DNA from: Epiperipatus broadwayi
Taxonomy: Eukaryota > Onychophora > Udeonychophora > Euonychophora > Peripatidae
Length of the DNA stretch: 64,000 nt
Direction of reading: 5' to 3'
NCBI GenBank assembly: GCA_028023455.1
Contig: JAQFVV010006197.1
Coordinates: 15,809,254 to 15,873,253, forward strand
The notes beneath the pieces were generated by a model that was given only the letters and a program-made list of their open reading frames with translations, was not told the DNA's origin and made no database searches. This document shows, piece after piece, positions 52,791 to 64,000 of the stretch. The translations under genes were made by a program, and so were the position numbers. Numbering within the stretch: the first letter of the stretch is position 1; every line of letters begins with the position of its first letter.

Positions 52791-52850
52791 CAATAAAAAA
52801 AAATAGATCTTGGCAGACAACCAAAATCGCGCCAACTAATTGTATAAACA
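52790..52850 (+). promoter_or_regulatory. Candidate RNA polymerase II promoter
   Basis: GACCAATA (a CCAAT-like box, about 52787-52794) and a TATAAA box (52843-52848) lie in a locally GC-richer island containing ATCGCGCC. A start site would be expected near 52875. Confidence 0.35.
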
Positions 52851-52872
52851 GGGGAGAACAAAAATGTGTTGA

Positions 52873-55670
52873 CTCCAGAGCAGAGGTAAAATTTTAAGCT
52901 CTCTAATTTTTTTTTCTTCAATTTATTAGTCAATTTTATTATAATTTTAATAATATCTTTGAAAGAAACCAACTGACAATTTAAAAAATCATCCGAAGAG
53001 AATCTTAGAATAATATGTTTAAAAAAAAAAGTTTTTCATAGTAATGTTTCACTAACTTTACAGTAACCTGCCAGTGGATTCTATCGAAATATAATCGGAG
53101 TTTTCAATAGAAAATGGATAGATTCTTAAAACCAAGTTGTAAATTTTATAATGTTCCAAATATGTTAATATTATTCGTTGATATAGTTTATATAGCATAT
53201 CATTATGAAAGCTGTTTTCGTGCGTATAAAATCAATGAAAGGACATTGTGCGCAAAGTTAATGAAGATAATGGAAAATAAAAATAAGTATTATTCGTATA
53301 AGAATAAATGGACAAAAGGAATTTTAATATTGAAATAGTTTGAATTGCTTTCTTTAAGGTGACTTGAGAAAATACTCTAGAAAATAGTTAAAGATCGAAA
53401 GTAGTGTATATAAAATAATAATGAATGAAAGTGAAGTTTACCAAGGAAAACACTTGCCTAAAGAAAAAAAAAAAATTTTACAGAAGAGAAATATAAAATA
53501 TTGGATCCATGGAAAACACAATTGGTACCGTAATTATTAAATAATTGTAGTTTAACTAGAAATAAAGATGCATCAACACGCCGAGGTAATATTCGCCAGA
53601 ACATTAAAAAGCTTCGTGGGATAACTAAATAAAATGTTTTCTAATAATTTTGGATTAAACACTAAAACTAAAGATCGTCTAAACAGTTTATTAAATGAAC
53701 TAATTTATTTAAAACTTTAATAAGCAGAAAGGAGAACATTCGGACAAAAGAAGAAATAATAAATATTATGGGACTAACCAAGATATACCGTCAGAAAAAT
53801 ATGTGATTATGGTTTGAATTATTTTCTTTACTAATCTAAGTTAAATATTAAGTTTTAGATAGCGATAGGGAAAACAAAATACATTAATTCGTGATATAAC
53901 ATTATATGAAATAATATGTTTTGATTTTGAATTTTAAAATAAAATTGTATGTATGTGGAAATTTGTATATTTGCGATGCTCGAAGAGAAAGAAACCTACT
54001 ACGAACTTTGATAGGAAGATAAAGATTGTTTTTGGTAACATTTATAATTATTAATGATATATAATGTATGTTTTATTTATTTAGATCAGCTGAGAATCGA
54101 ATGAATGTAGCGCAAAAGTTTTATTGTTATTATTGTTGTAAAACGCATTTTGAAACACTTTGAGATGTGATTAGATTTTTAAAAATATGCATACGATAAT
54201 CATTTTATGTGTTATTAATATAGTTCAATATAACCGATGGTTATGTGATATTTTCTGTTAATTTTCCGATTGGGATATTTAAATGTTATTTTAACAAAAC
54301 GTAGATGTTGAACCTACAGTGTAATAAAGCAAGACAAATTGTTCTTATGGAATAGGGAAATGTTTTTATATTAGCGAATTTTGTTTATTGTTTTAAAAAG
54401 TAGTTAGTATTTTATCGATGTTGGATACAGTAAAAAATCTCGAGAGATAGTTTGGGTAGTGACTTGGTAGTACGTGGTGATTCGGAAACCAAGAAGATGT
54501 ATTAAAAACTAGGATGCTACAGGGAGTGAAATAATAGGTAGTTTTAGATGTTAATCAGCGTAGTTAACAAAGCCCTATGACTGGTATATATGTTGTCTTG
54601 GACAGTGGTATTTTATATATTTCTTGTGAGTCATACTAGATGTTTGGTAAAGCTGAGTAAATAGCTGCCACATCATGCTTATTGCCAAGGTTATTAGACA
54701 ATGAATGTCGGACCTATTCACACTGTTCCATACATTTTTGAAGTATATTGCGGATAAGTTATCTATCTATTTTCCCACTATCCTATACATCTTTTGCTAT
54801 CTTTATCTGTATTTCTTGCAACTACATCGTTATATGATAAGTCTATTAAAAGGGAAACAATAGATATTTTAGAATGTATGTCATGTTATGATTTGGAATA
54901 AGAATAGTTAAGTGTTAATGAAGAGTAGATTATGATTATTGAAAGAAAGATGCAGATATCCTAAGAAGGGAAGGAGTTAGAGAATTATTTTAATTCCTTT
55001 TAAGAAATGAACTATAATTTTATAAAAGTATATCCAAATAGAAATATACAAAAATATTAAATATAATTTCACGTTTTCTTATTGTTAATTATATTTTAAA
55101 AAATATAAGTATTGCATATTTAAAAAATACAATAACATTCGATAATTATAGTATATGTGAAACTGTAACAGGTGATAATTAAACCCGTGTTATAGTATTA
55201 TACATGAGTATGGCTTATGGAATAAATGTATTATAGTTTACGAGCATTGGAGAACAAACGTTAAAAGTAATAATAATATTTGAATAATATGCGGAGTGAC
55301 TTATATAAAGTTACAAGAAAATATAATTTTCTTTTAAACACCATATTGATTGTAAAATTATGATGTTATAAATGATGTTTATCCACATAGATAATTTATA
55401 ATACAGTAACTTTAATATTAAAAGGTAAAGAATGGTGTTACCCATAAAATAGTTAAAATAAGTGATATGATAAACCTAATGAGAAATAAATAAATAACTT
55501 TTAAAAGGCATAATAAGTTTAATTAACGATAAAAGAAATATAAATGTGTATAATTCAGCTATTGTAGTGTAAAGAAAAATGAGGATATCCCTTGTAAATA
55601 GATGTAGATGGATTTGTTTGTTTTATTTATTTTTATTGATGTTAATAAAATTTTAAAATTTGTTTATTAA
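52873..55670 (+). other. Candidate transcription unit, mostly non-coding
   Basis: After the TATA box a short exon would end at CCAGAGCAGAG|GTAAAA (52885/52886). A pyrimidine-rich stretch and CTTTACAG|TAACC (53063) give an acceptor. The following 2.6 kb contains one 74-codon frame near its 5' end, then no long frame. It ends with AATAAA (55644-55649) followed by a GT-rich stretch (about 55672-55695), as at a poly(A) site. C is much scarcer than G throughout 53.3-55.6 kb by eye, unlike the neighbours, consistent with one-strand transcription. A long non-coding RNA or an unrecognised retroelement are both possible. Confidence 0.3.
53114..53338 (+). CDS. Small hypothetical ORF in the candidate transcript
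   Basis: The 74-codon frame is the first ATG after the putative acceptor at 53063, with AAA before the ATG. The product would have a basic N-terminus (MDRFLKPSCKF), a weak hydrophobic stretch (NMLILFVDIVYIAY, about residues 15-29) and a Lys/Tyr-rich tail (ENKNKYYSYKNKWTKG). It matches no family I know. In AT-rich DNA a frame of this length is expected by chance, so its position in the putative transcript is the only support. Confidence 0.2.
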   Translation: MDRFLKPSCKFYNVPNMLILFVDIVYIAYHYESCFRAYKINERTLCAKLMKIMENKNKYYSYKNKWTKGILILK

Positions 55671-56946
55671 AACTTGTGTCTGAGTTTTGTTTTCTCTACA
55701 TCATTGCATGAATTCACAGGGTATGTTCACAACCATTAAACTAAGTATATGATTGTTTGCACAAAAGATAAATAGAGAAGTATGTTTAATCTTAATTATT
55801 TATTGATGTTCTTGTAATTAAATAATTATAAAATTGCATTGTGTTACTGGTCATCAATCCATTATCATAATATTTTGCTAAATTATATGCTATTAGTTGC
55901 CACTTGCTTTATTTATCATATTATCTAAACACTGCCACTTATTAATTTATTTTATTACTTAAAGATAAAAAAGGGGATATTAGATTATTAACTAATTTAT
56001 TACGGTTATAAATTTGCGATGAAAGAAAAGCTGTACTAGTTGGATTAAGCAATGAAGATTGTGATTATTATTGTTTTATTATTAATCTAATTGCAGAGTA
56101 GTAGATTATGACATAAAATCCCTTATCATATTTTGCTACCATATGTTTATTAACATATGAATAAATTTAAGAACCTGAGATTATTTCATTTGAGCTAGAT
56201 GATTACTATTATTATTATTAGAGATAAAAGATTAATACTTTAATTGTTAAATGAGTCTTAGTGATTAGAAGTTGCGGAAGTCATAAGAATACTATGTAGT
56301 TATTATGTGTAATAGTAGTATAAGAGGGGATAGTGTTCTTATGCCATTGAGGTGGTATCCTGTGGGATATTGTCTCAATGTAATCTACCTTGTCACCCGT
56401 ATTTCCACTTCTAGTCTCATGAATTCCTGAATATTTATTTGAGTTAGTTTAAAACAGAACCTAAATTAATTTTAAGAAACTTGAGCTAGTAAAGCATTTA
56501 ATTGAATATTTCATTAATTATTAGAGCTAGAACCCGGTTAGGTGATTTTCACTATATTATATTTATTTTGGGGGAAGTGGAGATTCGGGAACGGGGCGGT
56601 TAGATTATGGCCCTCAACGTGATGGGCCTGATGTGTAGTGGAGCTACACACGATGACAAGGGCAGAATATTGAGATGGTTATGTGGTTTCATGGCATACA
56701 ACATAATAATGTGTGTGCATATATATATATCAGGGATGAAAGTTTCATGTTGAAACAGTATATATTGACACACATCCCATTTCACCTAGTAGTATTTATT
56801 TAGTTTAAATCTATTCAAGTACAGGTATATTTGTGTATTAATGTATATATATACATACAGCTATATATGATATGCATATCTGACTATATTTTATGTGATA
56901 AACATTGAATAAACATTGTTATATATGCATTAGCATATATATATAT
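55671..56946. other. AT-rich DNA with GC-richer block, no gene called
   Basis: From 56570 to 56700 G+C rises, with a tight hairpin GTGTAG-TGGAG-CTACAC at about 56634-56650. No coding frame or known RNA family is recognised. A long AT run ends at 56946. Confidence 0.4.
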
Positions 56947-59167
56947 TGTAACGATCCGGAGAAAGCGACTTAACGTAAACTGCACTACGGGGCGCCATCT
57001 AGGCATTTGAACCTAGAAAAATTTATAAGTAGGCAGATACGTAAGTCAAAAAAAAAAAAAAATTTTTTTTTTTTTTTTAAATATTTTGGTTCCGGTCGTT
57101 AGCCCATGTCACTAGCTCAGTGGAATAGCAGAGATTAAATAATATAATATCTTATCTAATTATATTTCAATATTAAAAAAAATAAATAAAATAAGCCACT
57201 GCCAGTAATTAGCATACAAACATTTATTTATGCACATATATATAAGATTTGAAATTATTTTAGTATTAGTTTACACTTTTACATTTAACATTATTTTTAA
57301 CTTTGATTTTTGACTTTAATTTACATTTCATTACTATTAGATTCTAATTTTATATTTTTATTAAGTTTGCACAGATAAATTTATGAAAGCTTGTTTATCA
57401 CGTTGAATATAGACCGGTTACATAGATTTCACGGTCAAAAACATTTCAAAGTAAACATAAACGATCAAAATACAAAATTATTGATTACTGACAATTGCGG
57501 AGGGAAATTTATACGTAACCCATAGTATTCACCATAAGATACTTGCATTGTCACCAATAACTTAAAAGACATCCGAATAAATACATTTTAGATACTCACC
57601 GTAAGGTATCATTATTTATCGAATGTCTATATATTTTGATCAAATATGAAAACGCAAAACATAGTTAACCGATAAACAATCCATGCAAGCGTCTATAAAC
57701 AACTTAAATTTAATGCATTTTTATTTAGGGTCGAGCATGAATACTACATAGATTTGCATTGAAATTAAAATATTCTATCCCTATTTAACCTTAGGCTAAA
57801 ATTCGCAGTCAAACTGGCATCAATCCATCTGATACATCGATGTATTCAATGTAATACGAAATACGGCAGCACCAAAAGAATTAAGAAAAGACATTGACTC
57901 TCAATCAGATAGGAATATTACATCTATCTAACGAGAAGGACAATAAAAAAAAAACTCCATAGAAAGGAACTGCGTTCTCCGTCTTATAATTCCTTCCATA
58001 GGCAAACGGGTGAGTGCGGCGTATGAAGCGATTCTGCCCGTAGCGAATCAATATTACATCTACTAATCACATCAATATATCCAATCCATTGACCCAATTT
58101 AACCACGAAACAAATAACCTAAGATTACCCTCCCCTAATATAACTTTACAAATCTATACAGCCATTCACGTCCGACTTAAGTTTAACATTTATATAATTA
58201 ATTTAACGAAGAACAAAAAAAATCATGATAAAAACTTAAAGAATAAAAAATAAATAAATGGAAATGATTTTACATAAATAAATAAAAAATACATCAAATA
58301 ACATTTTAACTACTTTAGTCAGATAGGAAACTAATGCAATTATTTTAAATACGAAAAGTTTATAACTTAATGTTCATTAATTGTAAAGTTCTTACGGTTT
58401 TAAACAGTTCATCTTTATCTGTTGTTTGTAAGTTTGAACGGGAATTCCCACGCCATTCTGAAGATATTGGTATACATTTAGCCGATGTTTTATTTATTCA
58501 TTCGGAGGTTTTTTAATTTAGTTGGTCCTCAATGTAGGAAACGATAGTTCATTTCTCCTTTCTTTAACAGCTGAAAGAATTGACCGTGCGTCTGTCAATT
58601 CCTCCAACTCCGTACTACTACATATAGTCACATCGTAATAATCAATTTCCAGTCACTGATTAATAATTTCCAAATTTTTCTTTTATATTAATGTGAAGGA
58701 TTGAATTTACATTACGTCACCGATGTGATGGTCCTTTCGCTGCGGTCCGATTCCATAGGGATTTCTTCTTATTTGCTAACAGTTTCTATTGTTTTCTTAT
58801 CTGACCGGTGTTTTTACATTTAAATGCCGAAAGCTGGTTTACATTTAACTAATTAACAATCATTTCCATTTCTGATTAATTAACCTGTTTTCCAAATCAA
58901 AAATATATTTAAAGATAAATTTAAAGATATAATTTCATCTCCAAATCTTTTTAAAATTTAGTTTTAAAATACTTTTTCTTTAATAAAGTTTTATTTTAAT
59001 AATTTTTCATTATCTGTGCGATTTAATTAATATATGAGTTTAAGATGATATTTAATTTCAATTTTTAATTCTTAAAGAAAATTTTTAAATGCGAACTTTT
59101 TAATTTACTTTCATGTTTAATAAATTTAAAAAAAAAAACAATGTAACGAACGTCTATGCTCGTTACA
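56947..59167. mobile_element. Putative 2.2 kb LTR or terminal-inverted element
   Basis: It starts TGTAACGA and ends TCGTTACA, inserted in an (AT)n tract that also follows it. The first 60 bases are GC-rich (GGGGCGCCATCT). Within it C exceeds G by eye. No gag, pol or transposase frame is present, so it is either a long solo LTR or a non-autonomous element. The last 26 bases (59142-59167) are themselves TGTAACGA...TCGTTACA, a terminal hairpin. Confidence 0.4.
57048..57078. repeat. A15/T16 palindromic homopolymer
   Basis: Fifteen As are followed directly by sixteen Ts. This is self-complementary and a likely assembly or replication trouble spot. Confidence 0.95.
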
Positions 59168-59620
59168 ATATATATATATATGAGTGAAGCTGCAATGTGA
59201 TAGATTTAAAGCATTGCAATACAATTATTTTATTTTAAATCTTTAATTTGTTATAAATTTAATATACAAATTTATTCTTATTTCATTTAAGACTCGTATC
59301 TAATTTTAATTCCAGAGGTGACCAAGATATATATATATCAGAATGTTTATGGTAAAATAATTAGTTTCGAAATATTGAATAATTCTTAGAAGGATTATCA
59401 CACCATATGAACCTGTGTTAAACTTGCATGGAGGTCAAAAACAGATTTAAAAAAATAGCAAATTTAAAATATATTTTGGACAAAGTGAAATCATACAAGC
59501 AGCACTATTTTAAATTTGCTAAATATTTCCTTTTGTTCTTACTGAGGTACAGATGCTAAAATTAAAGATTAAATTTTAAAGTTGTAAACAAGTTAATAGG
59601 TTTTCGAGGGGGGTTTCAGA
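59168..59620. other. AT-rich DNA, no gene seen
   Basis: No supported feature apart from AT microsatellites at 59168 and about 59327. Confidence 0.5.
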
Positions 59621-59910
59621 AGATTAATATAAAAAGCCCCAAATTTCAACACTCAAGATCTCCTCTTTATTATAAGTAGAAGTAGTTGCTGCTGGGAGCT
59701 ATGCCATTTTAAAAATTAATATGATCGACTAGGAAAGCCCAGCTTTGCCATCTTTCTTCAGAAGAGCAGTAACCTTCTGCCTGCTGCAAGTAATCATCAT
59801 CACCACAGAATGGAAGAAACCTGTTCCACCAGCTGCCAAGAAGACATCAGGAGACAACCTATTTGCCAAAACCTAATAAAATGCCAGATGACTCAGCCTA
59901 GAAGATGATT
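59621..59910. other. TATA-box-like site followed by an exon-like, GC-richer block
   Basis: TATAAAAAG (about 59629) precedes a block that from 59720 to 59909 is open on both strands. Plus reads LGKPSFAIFLQKSSNLL ... MEETCSTSCQEDIRRQ to a stop. Minus reads LSPDVFLAAGGTGFFHSVV ... VTALLKKDGKAGLS to a stop. Composition is clearly above background. It could be an exon of either strand or part of an unrecognised retroelement. I cannot choose, and no family is recognised. Confidence 0.3.
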
Positions 59911-61901
59911 GGTAATATTTCTTCTATGCAGAACTCTATAAAAATAAATCTTAAATTAAATTATTCTTAATAAGTTTCTTAAACTAGCTGTCTGTAATGA
60001 ACATTCCTAAAATCATAAACTTATAAATAGTAACTCCTCAGTAAATTAAACTATGTAAATATAAATCTTTAATGTAACTTTAAAATAAACTTATAACTAT
60101 AACAATCTTGTCTATATTAAAATAAATATAATTGTAATTTTAAATAACTTCTCTCAGATGTAATAACTGTAATTAGTTATTAATTTTTCCTAATCGGTAG
60201 TCATGCCTATTCTATTTTGCTTTATCTTATTTTATTTTAATATGATGTGTTATGATATGCCATCATTTCAAAACAGAGATAAAATAATTTAGTAAACGTT
60301 AGAGATGTTTAGAAGCTCTCTAGTAGAATATTTCTTTGCAGGTTTTAGCAAACATAAATCTCTGTTTTAGAATCTATTCTTATATATAACAACACATAGC
60401 GATGCTATATGCTCATCATTATATATTGTAAGCGTCTACCCATATTACTGTTGCATAATTTATGCACGTATATGATCTCTCCCGTAGCTTCGAGTAAGTA
60501 TATTTACGAGCATGGGTTTAATCCCATCTCAAGCGCCAATCTTACACTTTGATAAGAATTATACTCATCGAAAATATAAATAAGGGTTCGAATATATATA
60601 TCTAGGGTAGTGCGTCCAGACTAGCTCAATCTCAAGGTCTGGGGAACATGGTCTAACTAGAGAACAAAGCAAAGACAATTCTCAACTACGTCTTATATCT
60701 ACATATACTATACTACAATTTACCTGTCATAAATCTATTACTCTAGCCCAGAAGTTATAACAAAATTAAGCTATATACTACTACACTAGTTACTATTAAA
60801 TTCTAAATTTCATACACGCATATACATATCTTAATATTCATGCGCACTACCCATTATTCCGATACACACATATGATTCATATATATATATATATATCAAT
60901 GAAATAGTGCAATTATACATCAGAGTTGTTTATTTAATGTTGTTACTTTATTTAATTTAAACAAGATTTATTACGGTGTTTAATATAGAAGTAACACGAG
61001 TCCCTTCATTACTATGCATTTATTGAACACATATATAGAGAAAAGGTCAATTTACCTTAATTATGATTGATTGTCCATGTGGTCAAAGCTAACAGTTCGC
61101 ACATTTATAATTCTAAAGAAATACTGGCCTTATTGATATTTATCGATCCTAAGAATGGTAAACAGTTCCAATGTGATACGCCGAATAGTTTATCATAGAG
61201 GTAGAGTAGATGATTTCACTCGCTTAAGAGGTCCAAGTTGTCGAAGGTACTTCACCGCCATTCACTATATAGATTTTAAACAGTGAATTTAATAAATCCG
61301 ATTCAGGTGAGTTCTACAATAACACTCCACTGGACCGCTTTAATGAAACTCACATTATTTAATTACCCCAACATTTTGATGGGAATATTAATAAAACTTC
61401 CTAATTAATTATACATTAATGCAATCCGAAATCTGAGCCACATCCTTCTCTTTCTATCTAATCGCCACTATATTTTTAAGAGAGCCAAATAGTTCTTTTG
61501 TTTTACACTCTTTAACCATGCATTTTCCCTTATATATTCGTACGCCGCTGACCAGATCTTCTCTTGTTTCAGAATACCAACGTGACCAGTTCTCAGACTT
61601 CTAGATGACAGAGTCATTAATTCAAACTGCCCATAGCAACTAATTCATTCTATTTCTGTAGCTTTATATGTTCAATAGATTCTCAAGAAACACATGTTAC
61701 CGCCAATATTATTATAAAGTAAAATTTAAAAAAATTAACAAACAACAAAATATATATGTATAATCAATAACAAATTTATACAACTCTGTATATAATTGCC
61801 TCTCATCAATCCCACATATAACCATTAATACATATACACACTTTATTTATATAAGCATACCTTCCAGCCTTTAACAGATTACGCATTACTTTCACACTCT
61901 T
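59911..61901. other. Mixed AT-rich DNA, small TG...CA unit, no gene called
   Basis: TGTAAG at 60427 and CTTACA ending at 60546 bound a 120 bp GC-richer unit with a B-box-like GGGTTTAATCCC. A further GGGTTCGAAT lies at about 60585. Coding potential is absent. Confidence 0.35.
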
Positions 61902-62020
61902 TGTAACAGGGTTCGAATGACTATTTATACATCTTTTTACATATACACAGTCATTCCATATCAACACTCGCAATTCACTCTATATTGCATTATCTCTAGT
62001 ATTCGAACCCGTCTGTTACA
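61902..62020. mobile_element. 119 bp element with TGTAACAG...CTGTTACA ends
   Basis: The ends TGTAACAGGGTTCGAAT and ATTCGAACCCGTCTGTTACA are inverse copies over about 17 of 20 positions. They include GGTTCGAAT, a B-box-like sequence. The interior is AT-rich with no frame. It could be a tiny MITE, or the terminal hairpin of a larger element, since the 56.9-59.2 kb element also ends in a TGTAAC...GTTACA hairpin. Confidence 0.5.
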
Positions 62021-64000
62021 ATATGTATGTTTATTTAGGCTATTATGTACTAGTTTACCATTGAGATTTGCAAATTAATAAAATATATGTACAGTTAAAT
62101 AATAGCAGGGATGATATTAAAAGGCATATTAATAATTATTAATTAAGCCCTGAAATATGCTTTTCTCCTCCCTAGTTTATTAAGTGAAATATGCAGATTT
62201 AGTATTTCTAAACTAGATTGCTTTAGAGAAAACCCTCTTAATTTAGTAAGCATTACGAATGTGTTTTTACTAAACACTATGCATGTATTTACATCTTGCT
62301 ATGCTTTCTTTATCAAAATGGGCTTATGATTTATATACCACCTCATTATTTAGTTTGGAAAGACTCATTAGAACTGGAACATGAAGGCCCAGAAACCAAA
62401 TGTAAAGCTGCTACAATACCCAATTAATGTTCTCTTATGCTAGAAAGTTGTATGGTCCAAGGGAACTGAGTACTTGGTATTGATAGTCTGGATATGAAAT
62501 CTAGTTTACTTAAGTAATCTATATATGGAGCATATTTATTGCTCGTCATGTATATGTTAGTATGAATGAAATATGTTTTTCTATACATCATCCCTGTAAG
62601 ATTTAGCTTCCTGTAGCAAACCCAGAATAGTTGGCATAACATATCTATAGGCATGAATATTAATCACAGATTTTAAATAACAGTATTAATATATCTTCAT
62701 TCTAAAAGATAAAACTCCTGTAATCTAAATTAGCCCATCACAGCTATAAAACCTACATGCGTAAACCCTAGTAATACACATCTGTTGTTTTATACTAATT
62801 AATTTGCTTGTTCTATTTATTAAAGATATTTAATTCATAATTCTGTTTCATGTATCTCTCAAAAACTATTTCAAACCACTCCAAATCAATCCAAATGTAG
62901 TATTAGTATGTTAATTTATATGCATTAGTTTACCTAGCCATAAATGTGTTTAGTTAATATTATTAGTAATTTATCAGTCATCCCCGAGACTTATGTTCTG
63001 CCCTGTTCTATGCTGGCTCAGGAATTAAATTGAGACCAAGTGTAACCTTATATATGTCATCCATGGGGTATTAAATCACAGAGCACTGGTAAAAGAGTTG
63101 AAGTGTGGTCAGATTTAAGGTCTTAACCCCGCATCTGTATCAGCTTTAGTACAATTTTCCAGAACTCTGGATTTTGGTGCATGAATGTACAAATATGACG
63201 GTTACAATGTATTTAACAGAATGAGCACTTCTGTAGAAGAATTCACTAAAAAGTTCAAAAGCTTTAACTAAAATTCAATTTTAAAAATTAACTAAAATAT
63301 ATACATATTCAACTTCACAAAATTGATCCAACAAGTTGCACATACAATAGTGTAGTAAGAATAATAAGTGTATTAGTGTATATAAACTATTTTGCCAAAT
63401 GGAAAAAAAAAATTTTTCTAAACTATTTTGCTAAACATAAAAAAAGAAGAATGAAAAATTCAAACTCATTATTTTTTGCATGGAATTTTGGTTAACTTTC
63501 AATGTTTTTACCATTGAACTGTTTTTATATAAGGCAAATAATGAGTTTGACCATCACATTATTCGTTGATTATAAGAAGTTCAAACAATACTAAAATGTA
63601 ATTAATAGTCAAAACTTAAGAATCTTAAAAGCATTTAGAAAATAAAAATATCTTGATAATGTATTCTTTATATACCAACTAGTCACAATCTGATTTACAG
63701 ATAAAAGAGTTCTATACTTTTCTAGATGCACATAATATGTATATATTAGCTATTATGTAAAAATTGTCATGGCAAGTAAAATAAAAGCATTATAAAAAAT
63801 TATGTAGTGTTCTTCTGTTCCTAAAAAAGTATCACGTTGCCACTGATATATATAAAGTTGAAAGGAAAAGTAGAAATAAACACAGACAAAAAATTTTGTA
63901 GATATTTTCTATATTACACTGGAAAAACAGTTAAGGATTAAATAATTTTGAATAAAAATAATTATAAATTAAACATTTAAAAAGGTCTAATTAATATTTT
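62021..64000. other. AT-rich DNA, no gene seen
   Basis: No supported gene, RNA or transposon. A 76-codon minus-strand frame at 62424-62654 has no motif or splice context. Confidence 0.5.

Overview
The window is very AT-rich, repeat-dense DNA from a eukaryote. It is almost certainly a large animal genome, most likely an invertebrate, but nothing fixes the species. The evidence is the mix of animal-type repeats: a Ty3/Gypsy retrotransposon with CCHC knuckle, protease and polypurine tract; two LINE reverse-transcriptase remnants; a mariner copy; a Merlin-like DNA transposon; tRNA-derived SINEs; many microsatellites; and hammerhead ribozyme motifs. I found no complete host gene. Long open frames are scarce, and most are chance frames through AT-rich or triplet-repeat DNA.

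Layout. 0-5 kb: unique AT-rich DNA with half of a fold-back element and a 145 bp hairpin MITE. 5.2-7.4 kb: decayed Gypsy element with one recognisable LTR. 7.4-17 kb: mostly featureless, with one lone family A repeat at 10.2 kb and a compound microsatellite at 14.8 kb. 16.9-17.3 kb: a 354 bp element with terminal inverted repeats carrying a complete type I hammerhead fold. 21.8-23.4 kb: two large palindromes, one made of two head-to-head tRNA-derived SINEs, then a tRNA-Val-like SINE. 25.3-26.7 kb: family A (about 450 bp monomer) in tandem and then inverted. 28.1-28.8 kb: LTR-like element. 30.3-31.1 kb: short tandem duplications. 32.2 kb: another inverted repeat. 35.4 kb: a second, decayed hammerhead copy. 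37.1-39.6 kb: a Merlin-like transposon with inverted termini sitting against a broken mariner. 42 kb: a long AAT tract. 45 kb: a possible first coding exon of a type II membrane protein (minus strand). 46.4-48.7 kb: two LINE fragments. 49.2-51.9 kb: two more family A inverted dimers. 52.8-55.7 kb: a candidate transcription unit (TATA box, intron-like gap, small ORF, poly(A) signal). 56.9-62 kb: TGTAAC...GTTACA-bounded elements. The rest is AT-rich DNA with no support for genes.

The main theme is a set of short repeats that recur as inverted dimers and carry hammerhead-like cores (CTGANGA, a hairpin, GAAA, then a tiny self-complementary stem III). One copy at 17.16 kb folds completely by eye. 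Family A and the SINE at 22.6-23.1 kb give near-complete folds. This points to non-autonomous, ribozyme-bearing retroelements, comparable with the schistosome Sm-alpha, newt satellite and Penelope-associated hammerheads. Activity is unproven.
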